Below are positions 26,843 through 55,208 of a DNA stretch of 64,000 bases, piece by piece; positions within the stretch are counted from its first letter, which is position 1; each line of letters starts with the position of its first letter. The notes beneath the pieces were generated by a model. That model made no database searches and was not told the origin of the DNA. It saw only the letters and a program-made list of their open reading frames with translations. Position numbers and translations under genes: made by a program. The stretch comes from Sinonovacula constricta (taxonomy: Eukaryota > Mollusca > Bivalvia > Cardiida > Solecurtidae): contig CM017556.1 of the NCBI GenBank assembly GCA_007844125.1, forward strand, positions 75,413,618 to 75,477,617, in the 5' to 3' direction.

Positions 26843-26950
26843 AATGACGACATTTGATGTCACATTTAGACAATCAACGTTTATAACCAATAGAACTTCC
26901 CAAGGACATCCACAAACTGTACCTGACAACAAACCTACTTCTTACACACT

Positions 26951-27209
26951 GTAAGTGCGATCCCACCACGTGTCCTTACGCTGGAAGGTGTAATCAACTG
27001 TACAGTGACTTGTCTGTAAGTGCGATCCCACCACGTGTCCTTACGCTAGAAGGTGTAATCAACTGTACAGTGACTTGTCTGTAAGTGCGATCCCACCACG
27101 TGTCCTTATGCTGGAAGGTGTAATCAACTGTACAGTGACTTGTCTGTAAGTGCGATCCCACCACGTGTCCTTACGCTAGAAGGTGTAATCAACTGTACAG
27201 TGACTTGTG
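26951..27209. promoter_or_regulatory. Four 65-bp repeats, each with a CACGTG E-box
   Basis: Units begin at 26951, 27016, 27081 and 27146 (exact 65-bp steps) and are nearly identical. Each contains CCACCACGTGTCC, which includes the palindromic E-box CACGTG bound by MYC/MAX/USF/CLOCK-type bHLH factors. Units 1 and 3 read CTGGAAGG and units 2 and 4 CTAGAAGG, so the array grew by duplication of a two-unit block. It lies 109-367 bases upstream of the ATG of the minus-strand Ras-like gene, in the likely promoter or 5' UTR. A regulatory role is inferred. Confidence 0.55.
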
Positions 27210-28083
27210 TAGACATTCCTTTAAAGTCTCAATTCATCTCGTCTCCGAGAGAATGTGCCACTAGATTGAATTTTGTGCAAACAAATTAAATCCAGGAGGT
27301 TTAGCGGGACATTCACCTAGTCAAGAGATGAATAAGTGGTTACCTAAATTTGGACCCGTACTTCACTTCTAGGGCGCCGATAAATAAACCATGTCAATAT
27401 GGCCGGGTGTTTACCTTACTTATAATTAACAGAATGAAAGGCGCATTTGTGTGAGACATGGTTGAAAGTAAAAGGAGTTTTGTTTATTTTTCGCTTTCAT
27501 AATATAGTCAGGATATTAACCGAGCACTGAACTATTGCATGAAACTGTTTGGGGGAAAAACTATTTATTATAAAGTTGTTTGCTTTACCGACAACGAATC
27601 AAACAATGCGGGTTGAAATTGACACCGCAACTGCTTAGCAAAACAAAACGATTTGAAGGGCACAGGGCAAAGTTAAAACCAGTGGTGTCCATGTAATAAC
27701 TGTGACAATGTATGATGTACGCATAAAACAATAGATTTACACATAATGCTGACCCAGAACTTTATACATGTAAGCATACAGCTTCTACAAAATAATTAGT
27801 TCAATATAATTAAAAATATTCATGCTAAAGAAATATATAAACTACTTCCACAAAACTTTTAATAATACTATAGGTTTTTGGTTAATTGTAGTTTGGACAG
27901 ATGTTTAGGATATTTTATTGGTCGTTTTGCTGACTTGTAACATATTTTATGGGTGTGATGAAGAAAACTGCTTCACTGTGTTCCATAATTAATTATCCTG
28001 TAGATTTCACAGAATATATGATTAAGGATTGCTGCTGTAGTGTAGCCATTCGAAATAAAAACCACAAATCAACGCATTCAACC
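27210..28083. other. Spacer upstream of the Ras-like gene
   Basis: No gene or clear repeat was identified. Sequence is AT-rich with no long open frame. It separates the E-box repeat array from the TIR element beginning at 28084. Confidence 0.4.
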
Positions 28084-30304
28084 TTAAAGGTGGTGTCCGA
28101 CAGTTTGGACCAAATTTTATTCTCAAGTCAAATAACCAAATAATGCACTGATATCTGAAAAGGTCCTACAAAATGCCGTTTATTGATGCCCTAGATCCGT
28201 GTGAACTGTGAAGCATAAATCCCATTCGGCATTGCAAACAGGTATTTTCTATCTGGGCCACGCTGCAGAGACATTTATTATTCGACTATAAAAATCACGT
28301 TTGAGATCACGTTTTATCATTATCCGGGGAAACGGCTCGGACTTCCAAGTCTATTTTTAGCAAAGATCACATTCGTGCTTATTGTAAAGAATTAACTTTG
28401 GGTGTGATTTCGTCGCGATTTGTACGGTCTTACAATAAAGAACAGAACCGAACAGAACCAATTTTATTCAGACTTGTAAGAATATACATTGTCTAATAAC
28501 ACATCCCAGTCAACATTTTGTCACGTGGTAAACATACATGTGTCAACAAACATATTAGTTTTGGAGAGTAATACTTATTTTCCAGTAATTTAGTTCAGAA
28601 CATTTATGTACATAACATATTTAAATAATTATTTCTATCCTGCAGAGATAAATTTTGATAAATTGTGCTAAATTAAGAAGTATTTTCTTTTTGGCTGTAG
28701 CCATCAGTAAGTTTAATTTAAACACCGATGGTCTACGATAGAATGAAAGTTGTATATATGTTGTGCGTAAATCTTTATATAAAGGGCATACAAGTATAAA
28801 ATGATAGATATCTTCAATATCTCTTGTATTACAACAAGTACACAATCGTTCATTTTTATGAATATAATTGCTTCCAAAGCGTCCTGTTTGTATTCTCAAG
28901 GAATGTGCAGATGTTCTTATACGGGTAATATAGAAACGAAGATCAAAAGGTAATATATCAAGATAAGATTCGTACTTAAAACTCGATTTAAAATAATTAT
29001 ATTCTTCAAGAACCGGACACTTCCAATGAATGAAAACCATTCTTGAATAAAACAGTCAATAACTCTTCGTTTAAAAAGTTTTGGAAATATTTGTATATCA
29101 ATTGTATCACTGTTTCCAAATACATATGAAAAGTTATTCATCAGCTTTCTACAATTGAAGACCCAGTTTCTTTTTTCATTATTAGAATCAGTTAAAGATA
29201 CTTCATTAATTTTTTTCAATATACTATTTTTACTATTTATCAGCTTGCACCAATATTTTATTATCCTAACGTATCTAGATACATACAAAGGGCATCTTTC
29301 CAATTCCCCGTATACTGCTGCCGAACTACTGTTGCTTCGAACATTTAGAATCCTTTTGCAAAATTTAAGATGAATCCTTTCAATTGACTTAGATTTAGTA
29401 AAACCCCATACCTCAGTGCCATAATTTAAGATTGAGCCAACAAAGGCGTCGAACAACTGGCACAAAATTTTGGGTTTGACTTGGATAGATTTACAATTAT
29501 ATAGTAACGCATTTAATGCCTTTATTGCTTTACCAGTATTATATTCGTTATGCAATGCAAATGAACCTGTATAATTGAATACTGTATCTAAATAGTTAGT
29601 CATTTACCACTTCAATAGGAGTATCATTATATGTCCAGTTTTCAGTTGCCAACAAGTCGCCTCTCTTTCTAAACACGACTATTTTCGATTTGTCACAATT
29701 AAGTTCTAGACCCCATTTACAACAATATAATTTAAATACATCCAGATTTTTTTGTAAGTCCCCAGGAGTTTCACCGAAAATAACCAAATCGTCGGCAAAA
29801 AGAATTGTTGTCAGAATTAGGTCATTCATATGTATATCCATGCCACCATTGTTTAGTATAAACTTCTCTAAATCTTCTTAGAACAGGGATGCTAAAATGG
29901 GTGATATTGTCTATTCCTGTTCGGTGCAATTTGAATAACAGCCCGTTTCTGTAAATGCCATCGTAAAATTTTTTTTAGATGAAGAAAGGCAACATATAGA
30001 CGTTTATTTTTTTTGAAGAAATGATTTATGGCAGAACTCAGAATAAACATGGCATCTACTGTAGAATGACCCTTTCTTAAACCAAACTGTGCATCTGGTA
30101 ACTTATTTTGCGAGATGCAAAACTCGTTAATCCTTTTATTTAAAATAGACGTGAACAACTTATAATAAAGGCAGTGTTAAAATCGCCTTAACTTAGACTA
30201 AAGTATGTGCTTATGCAGACATTGTGCCCAAATTCTCTCCAAAGCAGTGGAAAGATATTGTTACATGTATTTGATAAAGGCAAACTGTCGGATACCACCT
30301 TAAA
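28084..30304. mobile_element. TIR element, copy A, split by a LINE
   Basis: The left end TTAAAGGTGGTGTCCGACAG and the right end CTGTCGGATACCACCTTAA are inverted copies. Inside, the host sequence (28084-28440 and 30171-30304, about 490 bp) aligns with copies B (31104-31556, inverted) and C (47437-47966). The LINE occupies 28441-30159. Both outer ends abut TTAA-like bases, but the target duplication could not be settled. There is no transposase frame, so this is a non-autonomous element. Confidence 0.75.
28441..30159 (-). mobile_element. 5'-truncated non-LTR retrotransposon (LINE)
   Basis: On the minus strand, broken frames encode the middle and end of a reverse transcriptase. In order: a segment with LPDAQFGLRKGHST (30158-29892), the catalytic box FADDLVIFGE with downstream LNCDKSKIVVFRKRG (29841-29596), and a thumb/C-terminal part including LNYGTEVWG (29603-28917). 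The endonuclease and the start of RT are missing and frameshifts separate the pieces, so it is dead. The 3' end carries AATAAAATTGG and a short GGTTCTGTTC tandem tail, as in CR1/L2-like clades rather than poly(A)-tailed ones. It is flanked by TTACAATAAAG (28430-28440) and TTATAATAAAG (30160-30170), a target duplication with one mismatch. Confidence 0.88.
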
Positions 30305-30938
30305 CCATAAGTGGATTTCCTTGGCAAACATAAATTGTGAAGAGACAAGGAACTGGTTCATACATGGCATATGTCAACAAATTACAGCCTTTACCATATT
30401 GTAAATAGGTTGCTCAGTGCCTTTAGTACCTTGTGTAAATCGCCAAATACAAACGTGTCAATTTGTAAAACAACAATAACAAAATACGATGATACAGACG
30501 GAAAACGTAACAATCCCTGTTTTTCTTATTGTGTTGTTTTGTTTCTGATCACCGGGATAGTTTGTCCTCTGCGAAAAAACGTCAAATTGGTCCGACGGAT
30601 GTCGGCACAGAACTCACTGACCGACAGGCCAAGTGAGCGAGCGTATGATGTTTCCATGAAATAGTATCTCTCATGCATTTGGATAAAGATGGCTATAAAC
30701 CCACTGGTTGATGTTCTAACGCATAAAATTACAAGAACGAATTTGCTCTGGAAAATATTCTTTGTCTGGTTATGATAAATATTTTGAGAAGGATTCTGTC
30801 GCAAAGAATTATGGTCCGAGTTAGTTACCGATGAATTGTGTCCAGATAAGTTTGTTCAGGGGCGACTTTTTGTACGTGAATACTGTTCTGGAGGATTTTG
30901 TACAGGTTATTTAGTCCGTCCATAAATGACACCTCTCT

Positions 30939-46384
<15,446 letters not shown>

Positions 46385-47436
46385 CTTGATAGTAAGATAT
46401 CTCCGGCTGTTGTGAACACCGACTGCTCCCCTCAACCCCACCCCTCATGGGCCCACCAGTTGACATCCAGACCAGACGAAAAGCTCGATCATCGATCACG
46501 CAGGTTGATTTGACCTAAAATTGGTTGCCTTTGTACTATTCACTATTTATAGAAGCTATAACAACTTTGGGGAGCAAAACTGGACAATGGTCTTATTTAT
46601 CATCAGAAGCTCAAAACAGTTAATTCTCTAAAATATGACATAAGCCGTGTAAGAAACATACTTACACGCGTACATGCATATACAAACGCACACCTTTAAA
46701 CAGCATATAAACGCAATGAGGTTGTTTTATTTAAAAAAATGCGTTTACTAATATATTAACAATGTCATGTAACATTCAGTCTAGTAAGTCGTCTAAATGC
46801 CTGGCCGATTCATTTTCGCACATTAACATATAAACTAAAGCAATGAAATTTTACTAAAAGATCTCTAATTTGCCTAAATAACTATGTATTGATGATATAT
46901 CATTATGATTAGACGAACTATTAACCACAATTCCCATGTGCAGTCTCGCTGTCAATCCATTTTACCACACCTGGGCAAGATGGCCATGGTTGACGTATCA
47001 CATACTAACCTATGTATTGTTGTACTTAAAAACCCGAAAACAGTGTTTTTGTCCCGTAATCTTCTGGTGATACAAGGCGGTGGATTAAACCTTGGTTTAT
47101 TAGGGAAACATGTGTAGAAGTTTGGACCTAACTATTTTTAATGAGAGACATCAGTGAATAGTCTCCCCTGAATAATCGCTAAATACAAGTCGGTCCTTTC
47201 ATTTGTTTTACTCGGGTTTTATTCTTGTGCTCTATGGTGTGTATGTTGACGTATTGCCATTCTTGTGATACCAAGGTTAACCATCGTCAACAATCACTTC
47301 CATTTTATTTTCTAAATAACATATCTCAATAAGTATTTAAATGAATTTTAAGCATTTATTAATACAAAAGTAAGAAATTTCACTGTTGGTAATTGCAATA
47401 TCTATAAAAGAAGAGACGATAAGGTCCAAGAATTAA

Positions 47437-47966
47437 AACTAAAAGGCTCTAGCTACTGTTTGGAATACCTCGGATATTACCTAACAAGGGAGACAATTTC
47501 CATTTCAACCCCATTAGATAACACATTTGTAATAGTTACCTGAAAAGTTCCAGCAAAATGTTGTTCATTGAAGCCCTAGAACCGTGAATAGTGAAACATA
47601 CATCCCACTTGTCACTGAACACAGGTAGTTCTTATCTGAGCCACTCTGCAGAGATAGCTATTTTCAAACTAAGATAAATATATAAAGCTTACGTTTAAGA
47701 TCATGTTATACAACCATCTGGGTAAACCGCTCTGACGTCGATATCTATTCATAGCAGAGATCACTAGCCTGCTTATTTATAGATTTGGAAAGAATGAACT
47801 TTTAGGGGTGTTTCGCGGTTTCTACTGTCTAAAAATAAAGGTGAGTTCAACCTCGTCTTAACTTAGGCTAAAGCATGTTTATGCAGAAATTATACCCGAA
47901 TTCCCGAAAGGTGGTAAGTTATAGAGACTGTATTTGATAAAGGTAAACTGTCGAATACCAATTTTA
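47437..47966 (+). mobile_element. TIR element, copy C
   Basis: A decayed full-length copy colinear with copy A. Shared parts include TTGAAGCCCTAGAACCGTGA, GCCACTCTGCAGAGATAGCT, CTTAACTTAGGCTAAAGCAT and the right end GTAAACTGTCGAATACCA. It is uninterrupted at TCTAAAAATAAAGGTG (about 47827-47842), the exact place where the LINE entered copy A, so it shows the empty site. Confidence 0.7.
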
Positions 47967-49060
47967 AGTTTGACGCCTTAAATAAACTGCGCTGATGCGC
48001 TTACTGTTATTGACAATTTTAAAATATGAAGTTGAAATTCACGTCTGGTTCATAAAAAATAAATTAATAAATGAATGTAATCACAATTATATATAGTATT
48101 ATGACACACATGTATTCCGTATCACAATATACTACACTGAAGCGGTTAAAAGCGCCAGCGCCATTACTACTATTGCTTATCAACTTTGGCTGATTTGTCG
48201 ATCCCAGCCGACACCCCCACACTCATATGCACATGGAATAAATGAAAACAACCCAATTTGTAATATTTTACATCGATGATAGCAGCAAAAAATTGCCATA
48301 AGTGAATCCTGCGAAAACTAATGTCTGAACTAATGGCTATTTTACAGATGTTCAATTTTTTCAGATAGTGACTAACTTGGTGTTGCTTCGGGCAAGGCGG
48401 TGGGAGGTTGAGATTTATATCCTTTAAGTTTAACAACGTGCTACCAATTAAGCATTTAAAAATAATTATGCCTAAACTAGAACACATGAACCAAAGCCAT
48501 TATTTTCATGAAACACGGATATTTTCACAATTTTATATGCCATAGACGCAGAACATAACATAGAATCCTGCATTAAGTCCATCTATGGGAAACGAGACCG
48601 GCTTCAAACTTTCACCTGAAGTCGTCAGAACTCGAGACCAGAGTTAGCAAAAAAGGTTTAGCAGGCAAGGAAGCTTATTAACGATTAAACGTACAGTTTT
48701 ATCTCAGGCTGAGAATAGTTGTGAGGCAGCACAGGAAATAAACACATGTTTTGATTGAAATTTTATACCGCCAAACGAGATAGTGGTCCCAACTGACCAT
48801 GATATTATAGCTATTATATTATCTAAACTTTAATTTTTCCTTATAGGTTAAAGTGAATAAAATATCTAACACACGCACAAAATGCGCAGAGCCCCTTGGC
48901 AATGTATTTTCATAGCAGCGTCCTCATAGAATTGATGCTGATGTAGTCAGCTTAGAACATTTAGTTGCTTCATTTATATTAAAGGTAGAGGTTTATTTAG
49001 GGTATTTATACAGAGATTGTACCCTGTGAACAACTTTACTCTTTGAAAAACCTACGCGTG

Positions 49061-49198
49061 TAGACGTCAAAAGATGTAAATAGAAGCGATCGGACGTAAT
49101 TAGACGTTAGTAGACGCGACCAGAGTAAATAAATGTTAGTAGACGCGATCAGACGTAATAAGACGTTAGTAGACGCGATCAGACGTTAGACGTCAAAA
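49061..49198. repeat. Approximately 30-bp tandem repeat (TAGACG-rich)
   Basis: Three to four units of AGACGTTAGTAGACGCGATC followed by AGACGTAATA are bounded on both sides by TAGACGTCAAAA (49061-49072 and 49187-49198). The flanking ACGTC motifs are CRE-like half-sites, but no function is implied. Confidence 0.8.
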
Positions 49199-49439
49199 TT
49201 TCAAAAGTGAATTTTGGAACACTTGATGAATGTGGTTGAAGGGAATTCAGACAGAATGCTTTTATGTTTGCATTACTAGTTATATTTATTTGATGAATCA
49301 ATCATTTGGAATTAAATATCAACACAGATCTTAAGTTGGTAAATATTAACACGTAACACATTTTAATGAACATGTGTCTGAAACGTACATGTAGTGAAAT
49401 GTCAACTTGCTTAGACATGTAAACGTTGTCAGTAAAACA

Positions 49440-49640
49440 AATATTAATTGGGCACTCGTGACCGACTTGTTACTACCTTGACTGTTCTGTCCCTCACCAC
49501 GTAGGTTTAAGTCCCGGTCGGGACAAGAAATTTTATGTTGAAAGGTCTTCCAGCTGACCTACGACACGCCGGTTGTTCTGCCAAGACATTTGCCTGGGTC
49601 GTCCTCCACCAAAATGGCTGGGTGTCGATACAATGATCCT
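49440..49640 (+). mobile_element. tRNA-derived SINE, family C, copy 2
   Basis: B-box-like AGGTTTAAGTCCCGGTCGGG is followed by TTTTATGTTGAAAGGTCTTC and ACGCCGGTTGTTCTGCCAAG, matching the body of the copy at 24410-24610. The A box is decayed. Confidence 0.55.
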
Positions 49641-50580
49641 TATTTTGTCGCTGCGATGTATTTAAAAACAAAATATTGATATCAATTGAATGGCATCATA
49701 TGACAAGTGTTTTGATTTAGATAAAAATATTCCTTTGACAATGGTAAACTTACAGAAATTTTCAGAGAAACAGTTGCTAAAGAGCTACACACACAACAGA
49801 ACACTTAAATACAATTAAATTTCTTTTTACACTAATTATCTACATATATACAAAAGATTTACATACAGAGTTTGAAATATACATTTCTTAAATTATTATT
49901 AAATAACATTCGACACATAAATCAAAAGTTTTATTGCAACATCATATGGGCATGCATTAAACAGGTAACTGTTGGAAACAATTAACACTTTAAGACCTGT
50001 GCAAACACATAATAGGATAAAGTGCCGTCTTCTCATTCATTAAACGTTCCACCAACAATATTTCAATTGTTGGAAAATGATGTTTAATTCAAGCAATTGA
50101 TGTTTGCTTTTTGGGGGGAAAGCATAGTGTGGAAATCTTACATGCTAGGACAGTGTTAATTTATACCTACTCCGGGTCCGTTGTTATATCATTCTAAGAC
50201 AATGGCACATACACGGCTACACTGTCAGCAATTAAAACAATGATATTTCTAGGCGTACCGCACCGTACCTGTCGACGCTCAACGTATTGCGTTACTATTG
50301 TCATTTTCTGTCGCCTTATTTAAAAAAATATCATGATGAGAAAAGAAGATTAAAAGTGTATGACTTAAAAGAACATCCTCGACAGAGCCCACACAAACCT
50401 CCGGTACAGAACATATATGTCACATTTAAATACGTTGATAAACAGCAGTATAACACCATGCGCTTAAAGGAGAATACTAATGTTACGGTCATTGTCTTGC
50501 TGGATTCTAAACAAATACTGAAAATGACCCATATACTCGCATGTGCAGTCTATCAGAACAATTGTCCAAACTAGTGCCTT

Positions 50581-53500
50581 CTATGTTCGCGTCGTGCTTT
50601 GTGAGATTGTTTCGGCACCACCTTCTGGAGAAGTGTTAGTGGTATTGGTGGGCGGTGATGATAGATTCTTTTTGCCTTCCATAGTGGCAATCTCATCGGA
50701 TGTCATGTATGTGGACAGAATGTCCATCGAATACCGCCATAGTTGTTCTTGTTTTTGCTTATTCCTGAAATAGTTAAACTGAAAGTTATACTAGCTAAAC
50801 AACACCAATATCGGTTGTAAATGTTTTTGAAAAAACCCATACCGACACAGTTACTGTATTACTGTTATAAAACAAAAGAAACAAAACGTGAACACAAAAT
50901 AAAAACTATTTTAATGATAACTACATTTTGTCATAACTATGGTTATGACAAGGCTGGTAGCGGCAATGATGTAGTCACAGACAATGTCTCTGTCCATTTT
51001 GATTCACAGCCCCGACCGTAAATTTCCTACCAGAACAATTTTTCCGCGTCATTTATCCTCCACAGACAATTTCCTACAGGTATTTTAACTACCCGACCGA
51101 CTCATCGGTGTTAGTAAAATGGACCGGCCGGGCTCAGTCCCTGGGCACCTTATAAGTCCCCTTGTGCTATAAAGATGGAAATGTCCCTGCACAATATTGG
51201 CAAAAATGCAGGCAAATCCCACCCCCTCCCATCCATAGCCGGACAACCCCACCCAATTTACCACAAGTCAATGATGATGGTGGTTAATAGTGATTATGGA
51301 GTTAACGATGCTACTTCTGATGATAAGGATGATTAAGATGCTGCTGCTTATAAAGCTGCTTCGGATGTTGGGAATGGTGGTTATAGTAACGACATACCTA
51401 GCTGTACTACTGGGTGTGGTATGTTTGCAGTCCATGAAATACACGCCTGTGACTCCGGCTAACTTCGGATTCACCACACAGTCTATGGAACATTTGGCCC
51501 CAGTCAGTTGTGTTCTTGCTACAAGAGTTATATTTTTAATTAAAATAAATCACAATGCAGCACAGCATTATCAAATATAGCAAGTTTTATCATTGATTTA
51601 TAGACTAAAATTTCAAATCTTACAACTATCCAATTTAATTGAGTTTGTGGGAACAGAAATCAATATGCATCTTAATTCATGTATCATACATTAGGTTTAT
51701 CAATTATAGATAGTAGGGATGGTCTCAACACACTGTTCCTAATTAACTCTGTGATAGCAGTCAAGTTATCACAACTACCACAAAAGAGCAATAGTCATCG
51801 CAATTAGTGTGCAATACCAGAAACAAATATGTCAGTACGCAAAAAGCAAGGGTAACATACTGTTTTCAGCATTATTCCAGTAGGAAATAGATTGCATAAC
51901 TAATAAAAGGTCACACTGTTGCGTTATAGAGAAAATGTAGGTGCTGTCAGATTCGATACCTATATGTAGTTGAATTTATCACCCAATTTACCACAAGTCA
52001 ATGATAATGGTGCTTAATCAGCGTTTAAATAAGATTACGAAAACATTTAAAGTTAAATAAGAGTAATTCATGGTTTAAACTTTCTAAGTATTGAAAAAAA
52101 AACTGAACACAGGAGTACGCTAGAGCCTGAAATATTTCTCAAACAACCACAAAGATATACAACTGTCACCTGTAGAAGATCAGATACCACCTTAAATTGC
52201 CGTTATGAACGTTGATATTTGTCTGTACCCAACAAACATGCGCGTACACGCATACATATTGATACACACTTACAGACAGCCTTGCCAAGACCCATAAGAC
52301 ACGTATAACAGCCCGTTGTGTCCCGTCCAAACCGCGTGTCCACGAGCCCCGGATGTATGCTGTTGACGCAGATGTTGGTTCTCTGCAGTCGCTCAGCCAT
52401 GCTGTACATCTGCATAATCTGGTCACACAAGATAAATTTCAATGCGTTTAATGGAAATTATAAATAAAAATTAATTATATTACAACAAAAATTCTTATAA
52501 GTATTGAAGTTCTCCAGTATTCTGAAGCTAATAAATTAATTTGATTTGAATACACGATATGGAAAACAGAGCTGTGCACCGATACGTTTAAATGTTGATT
52601 ATTGCTTCACCCCATGAACAGAAGCCCTTTGTTTATCTGGATTAGTATACATAAAAGTGTATGCATGAATCCATCAGGCGATGTTATACATGTACTTATC
52701 ACATACATATAAAGATCGTGACAAGTGACACGTTTTTACATTCAAACCTTCATTATTTTAATCGAAAAGACATTTAAATAGGGTATACCTGATATAACTT
52801 GGACCGTCCATAATAGTCCATCTTTCCGTAGCTACCAGGCGGACCGGTGTAGTTTATAGTCTCCATGTTAAAGTTTGCAGCTTTATGTGCTGCACTCGAC
52901 ATGAATAGTATCCGGATGTCTGGACCGGATGTGAGCATGATGGGTAACAGTTTGGCGGTGAGCAGGAACTGACTCAGATAGTTCACCTGAAGCAACATCT
53001 CTAGATTGTCGCCAGTCTTCACTGAAACACAAAGCTGTACGTTTTTTTTTGTGAACTACGGCTGCGGGTTATGAAGATATTGGCAAATTCAAAGCAATAC
53101 TTGATGAGGCAGTATCATAAGAAAAAAAAACAAGGGTGTACCGAATGTTCGTCAAAATACCTCCTCCTGTGAAACTGTTCTTTGCGGGTAGTATTTAAAC
53201 CCATCAAGTGAAGGACTGAGGTTTGCAAATAGCTAACACCAATCCTCGCCGATGAGCAAGTGACTTTGTCCGATCCATGGCATGCATTCTGTTGTCAATG
53301 CAGCACAACTTTCGAAAAGATCGATGGTTTTCGACGATTCGACAGATGCATGGGAAAGGAAAAATAGCTTGTTTGTTTAATAATGCTTTTGCTGTCAGGC
53401 CTAATCCCCCATACATCTGAAGAAGATGTTTCCCCTGAAGCAGCTGGGGAGTACCTCGGATTTTACCCCAGAATGGGGACAAGATCTGTTTTAAATACAA

Positions 53501-55208
53501 AAACGGATACCCTTTATTTATTTATTAAATTTAATGTATATAGAATAAATAGTTTTATATGGTCTGGCAATTATTGTGGAGAAGGGTGAGGTGAAGGCAT
53601 GCGTCCGATCCACCACTTCTTAATTCGACCCTAAGTAGGCAAAAAAGGGTAACATAACTAATTGAGGTGTTATTAGAGATATTAAAAAAAACTTTACTGA
53701 CCGTAAGGCCCCAGGCCAAGGCCGGCATTACAAAATAGGACGTGCAGAGGTCGTCTGGTCTTTGTGAAGGCCTCTACGAAGTCAACAACAGACTTGAATG
53801 AAGCACAGTCCAGGTACATGTATTCCAGGGATAGCTGGTCACGTGAAACCAAGCCTTGTGTACCACGTGACTTCTCTGCCAGAAACTCGGCGTTCATCTT
53901 GTGCATAGCCTTCATTGATGAAAAAAAGACTACTGATTTGTTAAATTAATCCACAGACTTACCTATTGAGAAGTGTATGTTTCTAGAAAAAATATTTAAT
54001 GTCGTGAACGACACGTTTTTGAAAAAGAACAACAACAACAAATCAATTAAACATCAACAACAAATGTTGAGAAGAATAAAATATACGTAGTGGCGTCAGT
54101 AAAAATATTCTCTTACCACAAAACAATGACAGGCGTATTAAGTATATTTAAATTCTCACAACACTTTTCGATGACTAAATGTCTTAATGTAGTCAACAAG
54201 ATGCGGTTCCACCTTTGGCTTTATCGTGAGACTCTTGTATAACCAATATGCCCATATCAAACCGTACAACTGTAAAAGTTAAACATAATAATTTTGCGAT
54301 TATGGCATAAATATATTAAACGACAAACCTCTTTGGTTCTTTCCTCGCTGCGACAGGCCATAATGACAGTTGCCCCCATCATGGCTGTCCACTTGGCGAT
54401 TTCAAACCCAAGACCTGAACACAGACATTTACCAATACGGATATTTTCTGTTTATATCAAATATATAACAAGTTATAAGTCGCACCGACTCATAGATGGT
54501 CATTTTATGTTTGTAGCTAGTCTCTCAATAATTGCTGGAGGAAGTTTATGGTCACATGTCTGGACAGAACAACTGGTGTACCATGTCAGGTCACATAGAA
54601 GTATAGCTGACAACAATACAACAAAACAAGAAAACATTAAAATGTGCAAACATTGTTTTATGTCAACTTATCGTGTATTAAAAGCATACACTGATGTGTG
54701 TTCTCATTGTTGTCATAGGACCTATCACGGAAAAAGAGAATAAGTAACATGCTAAGAATACATAGCTTTGGTATCTTTCTTCCATTGTGAAGCATATGAG
54801 TGTAATAAGATCGAAGCCCTTGATTGAAAAACAAACCAGTTATTGGACGAAATAATACACACATTTTAACCCAACGGACCATTAAACACGGGGGATACGA
54901 GTACAATGCAGATTAAGAAATAATTAAATTTACCGGACATTTGTAATAAACAGATTACAGACAATGGACATCAGGAGGCAACAGATATCAGTAAAATATG
55001 AATGGTCAACACAATGAGAATAAGAAATAAATTGGCATATATTCTACATTCTAATAGATTCTTGTACAAAGATTTTAATGTAAAAGTATATATCTATGTA
55101 TATATGATCATTGGTTAGACAATGAGACGTACCTGAGTTGGCCCCAGTAACGATGACAATCCGCTCCTCTGGGAGAGACACGATGGGAAAGGAAGGCCCG
55201 GAACCCAT
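50581..55208 (-). CDS. Short-chain dehydrogenase/reductase, paralog 2 (WWOX/RDH-like)
   Basis: Seven coding exons (minus): 55208-55133, 54414-54329, 53909-53702, 53021-52789, 52418-52274, 51518-51398, 50764-50581; phases 1,0,1,0,1,2; 350 aa. The first four exons have exactly the lengths seen in paralog 1 (76, 86, 208, 233 nt). Motifs: TGANSGLG (21-28), FCNAGLGLG, catalytic Asn137 in VNYLSQF, LFMSS, Y194-GRS-K198, IHPGLVDTRFGRD and VNPKLAGVTGVYFMDCK. The catalytic tetrad is complete. The last exon is longer than in paralog 1 and adds a Ser/Thr/Pro-rich tail (SSPPTNTTNTSPEGG) after the shared QLWRYSM segment. The frame upstream of the first ATG stays open but only with a TTG, so ATG at 55208 is chosen. 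Compact introns contrast with the 15-kb paralog. Substrate unknown. Confidence 0.9.
51097..51232 (+). mobile_element. SINE family A, 5'-truncated copy
   Basis: It shares ACCGGCCGGGCTCAGTCCCT, GGCACCTTATAAGT and GCACAATATTGGCAAAAATG with the body of the copy at 33303-33575 but lacks the tRNA-like head. It lies in SDR2 intron 6, antisense to the gene. Confidence 0.75.
51250..51291 (+). repeat. Short direct repeat (pair with 51978-52019)
   Basis: The phrase CACCCAATTTACCACAAGTC followed by AATGATGATGGTGGTTAAT recurs at 51978 with two or three changes. The two copies lie on either side of SDR2 exon 6 (51518-51398), in introns 6 and 5. Confidence 0.75.

Larger units (their letters stand above)
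46385..50580. other. Spacer between the two SDR genes
   Basis: No exon of a recognised family was found between the SDR1 start and the SDR2 stop. It contains TIR element copy C (47437-47966), a tandem repeat (49061-49198) and a decayed SINE (49440-49640). It should include the SDR1 promoter at its left end and the SDR2 3' UTR at its right end. No clear TATA box or AATAAA could be assigned. Confidence 0.5.

Noticed and set aside
46385..46441. Longer SDR1 N-terminus starting at 46441
   Set aside because: That position is GTG, not ATG; the first in-frame ATG is 46384, which also aligns with the ATG of SDR2.
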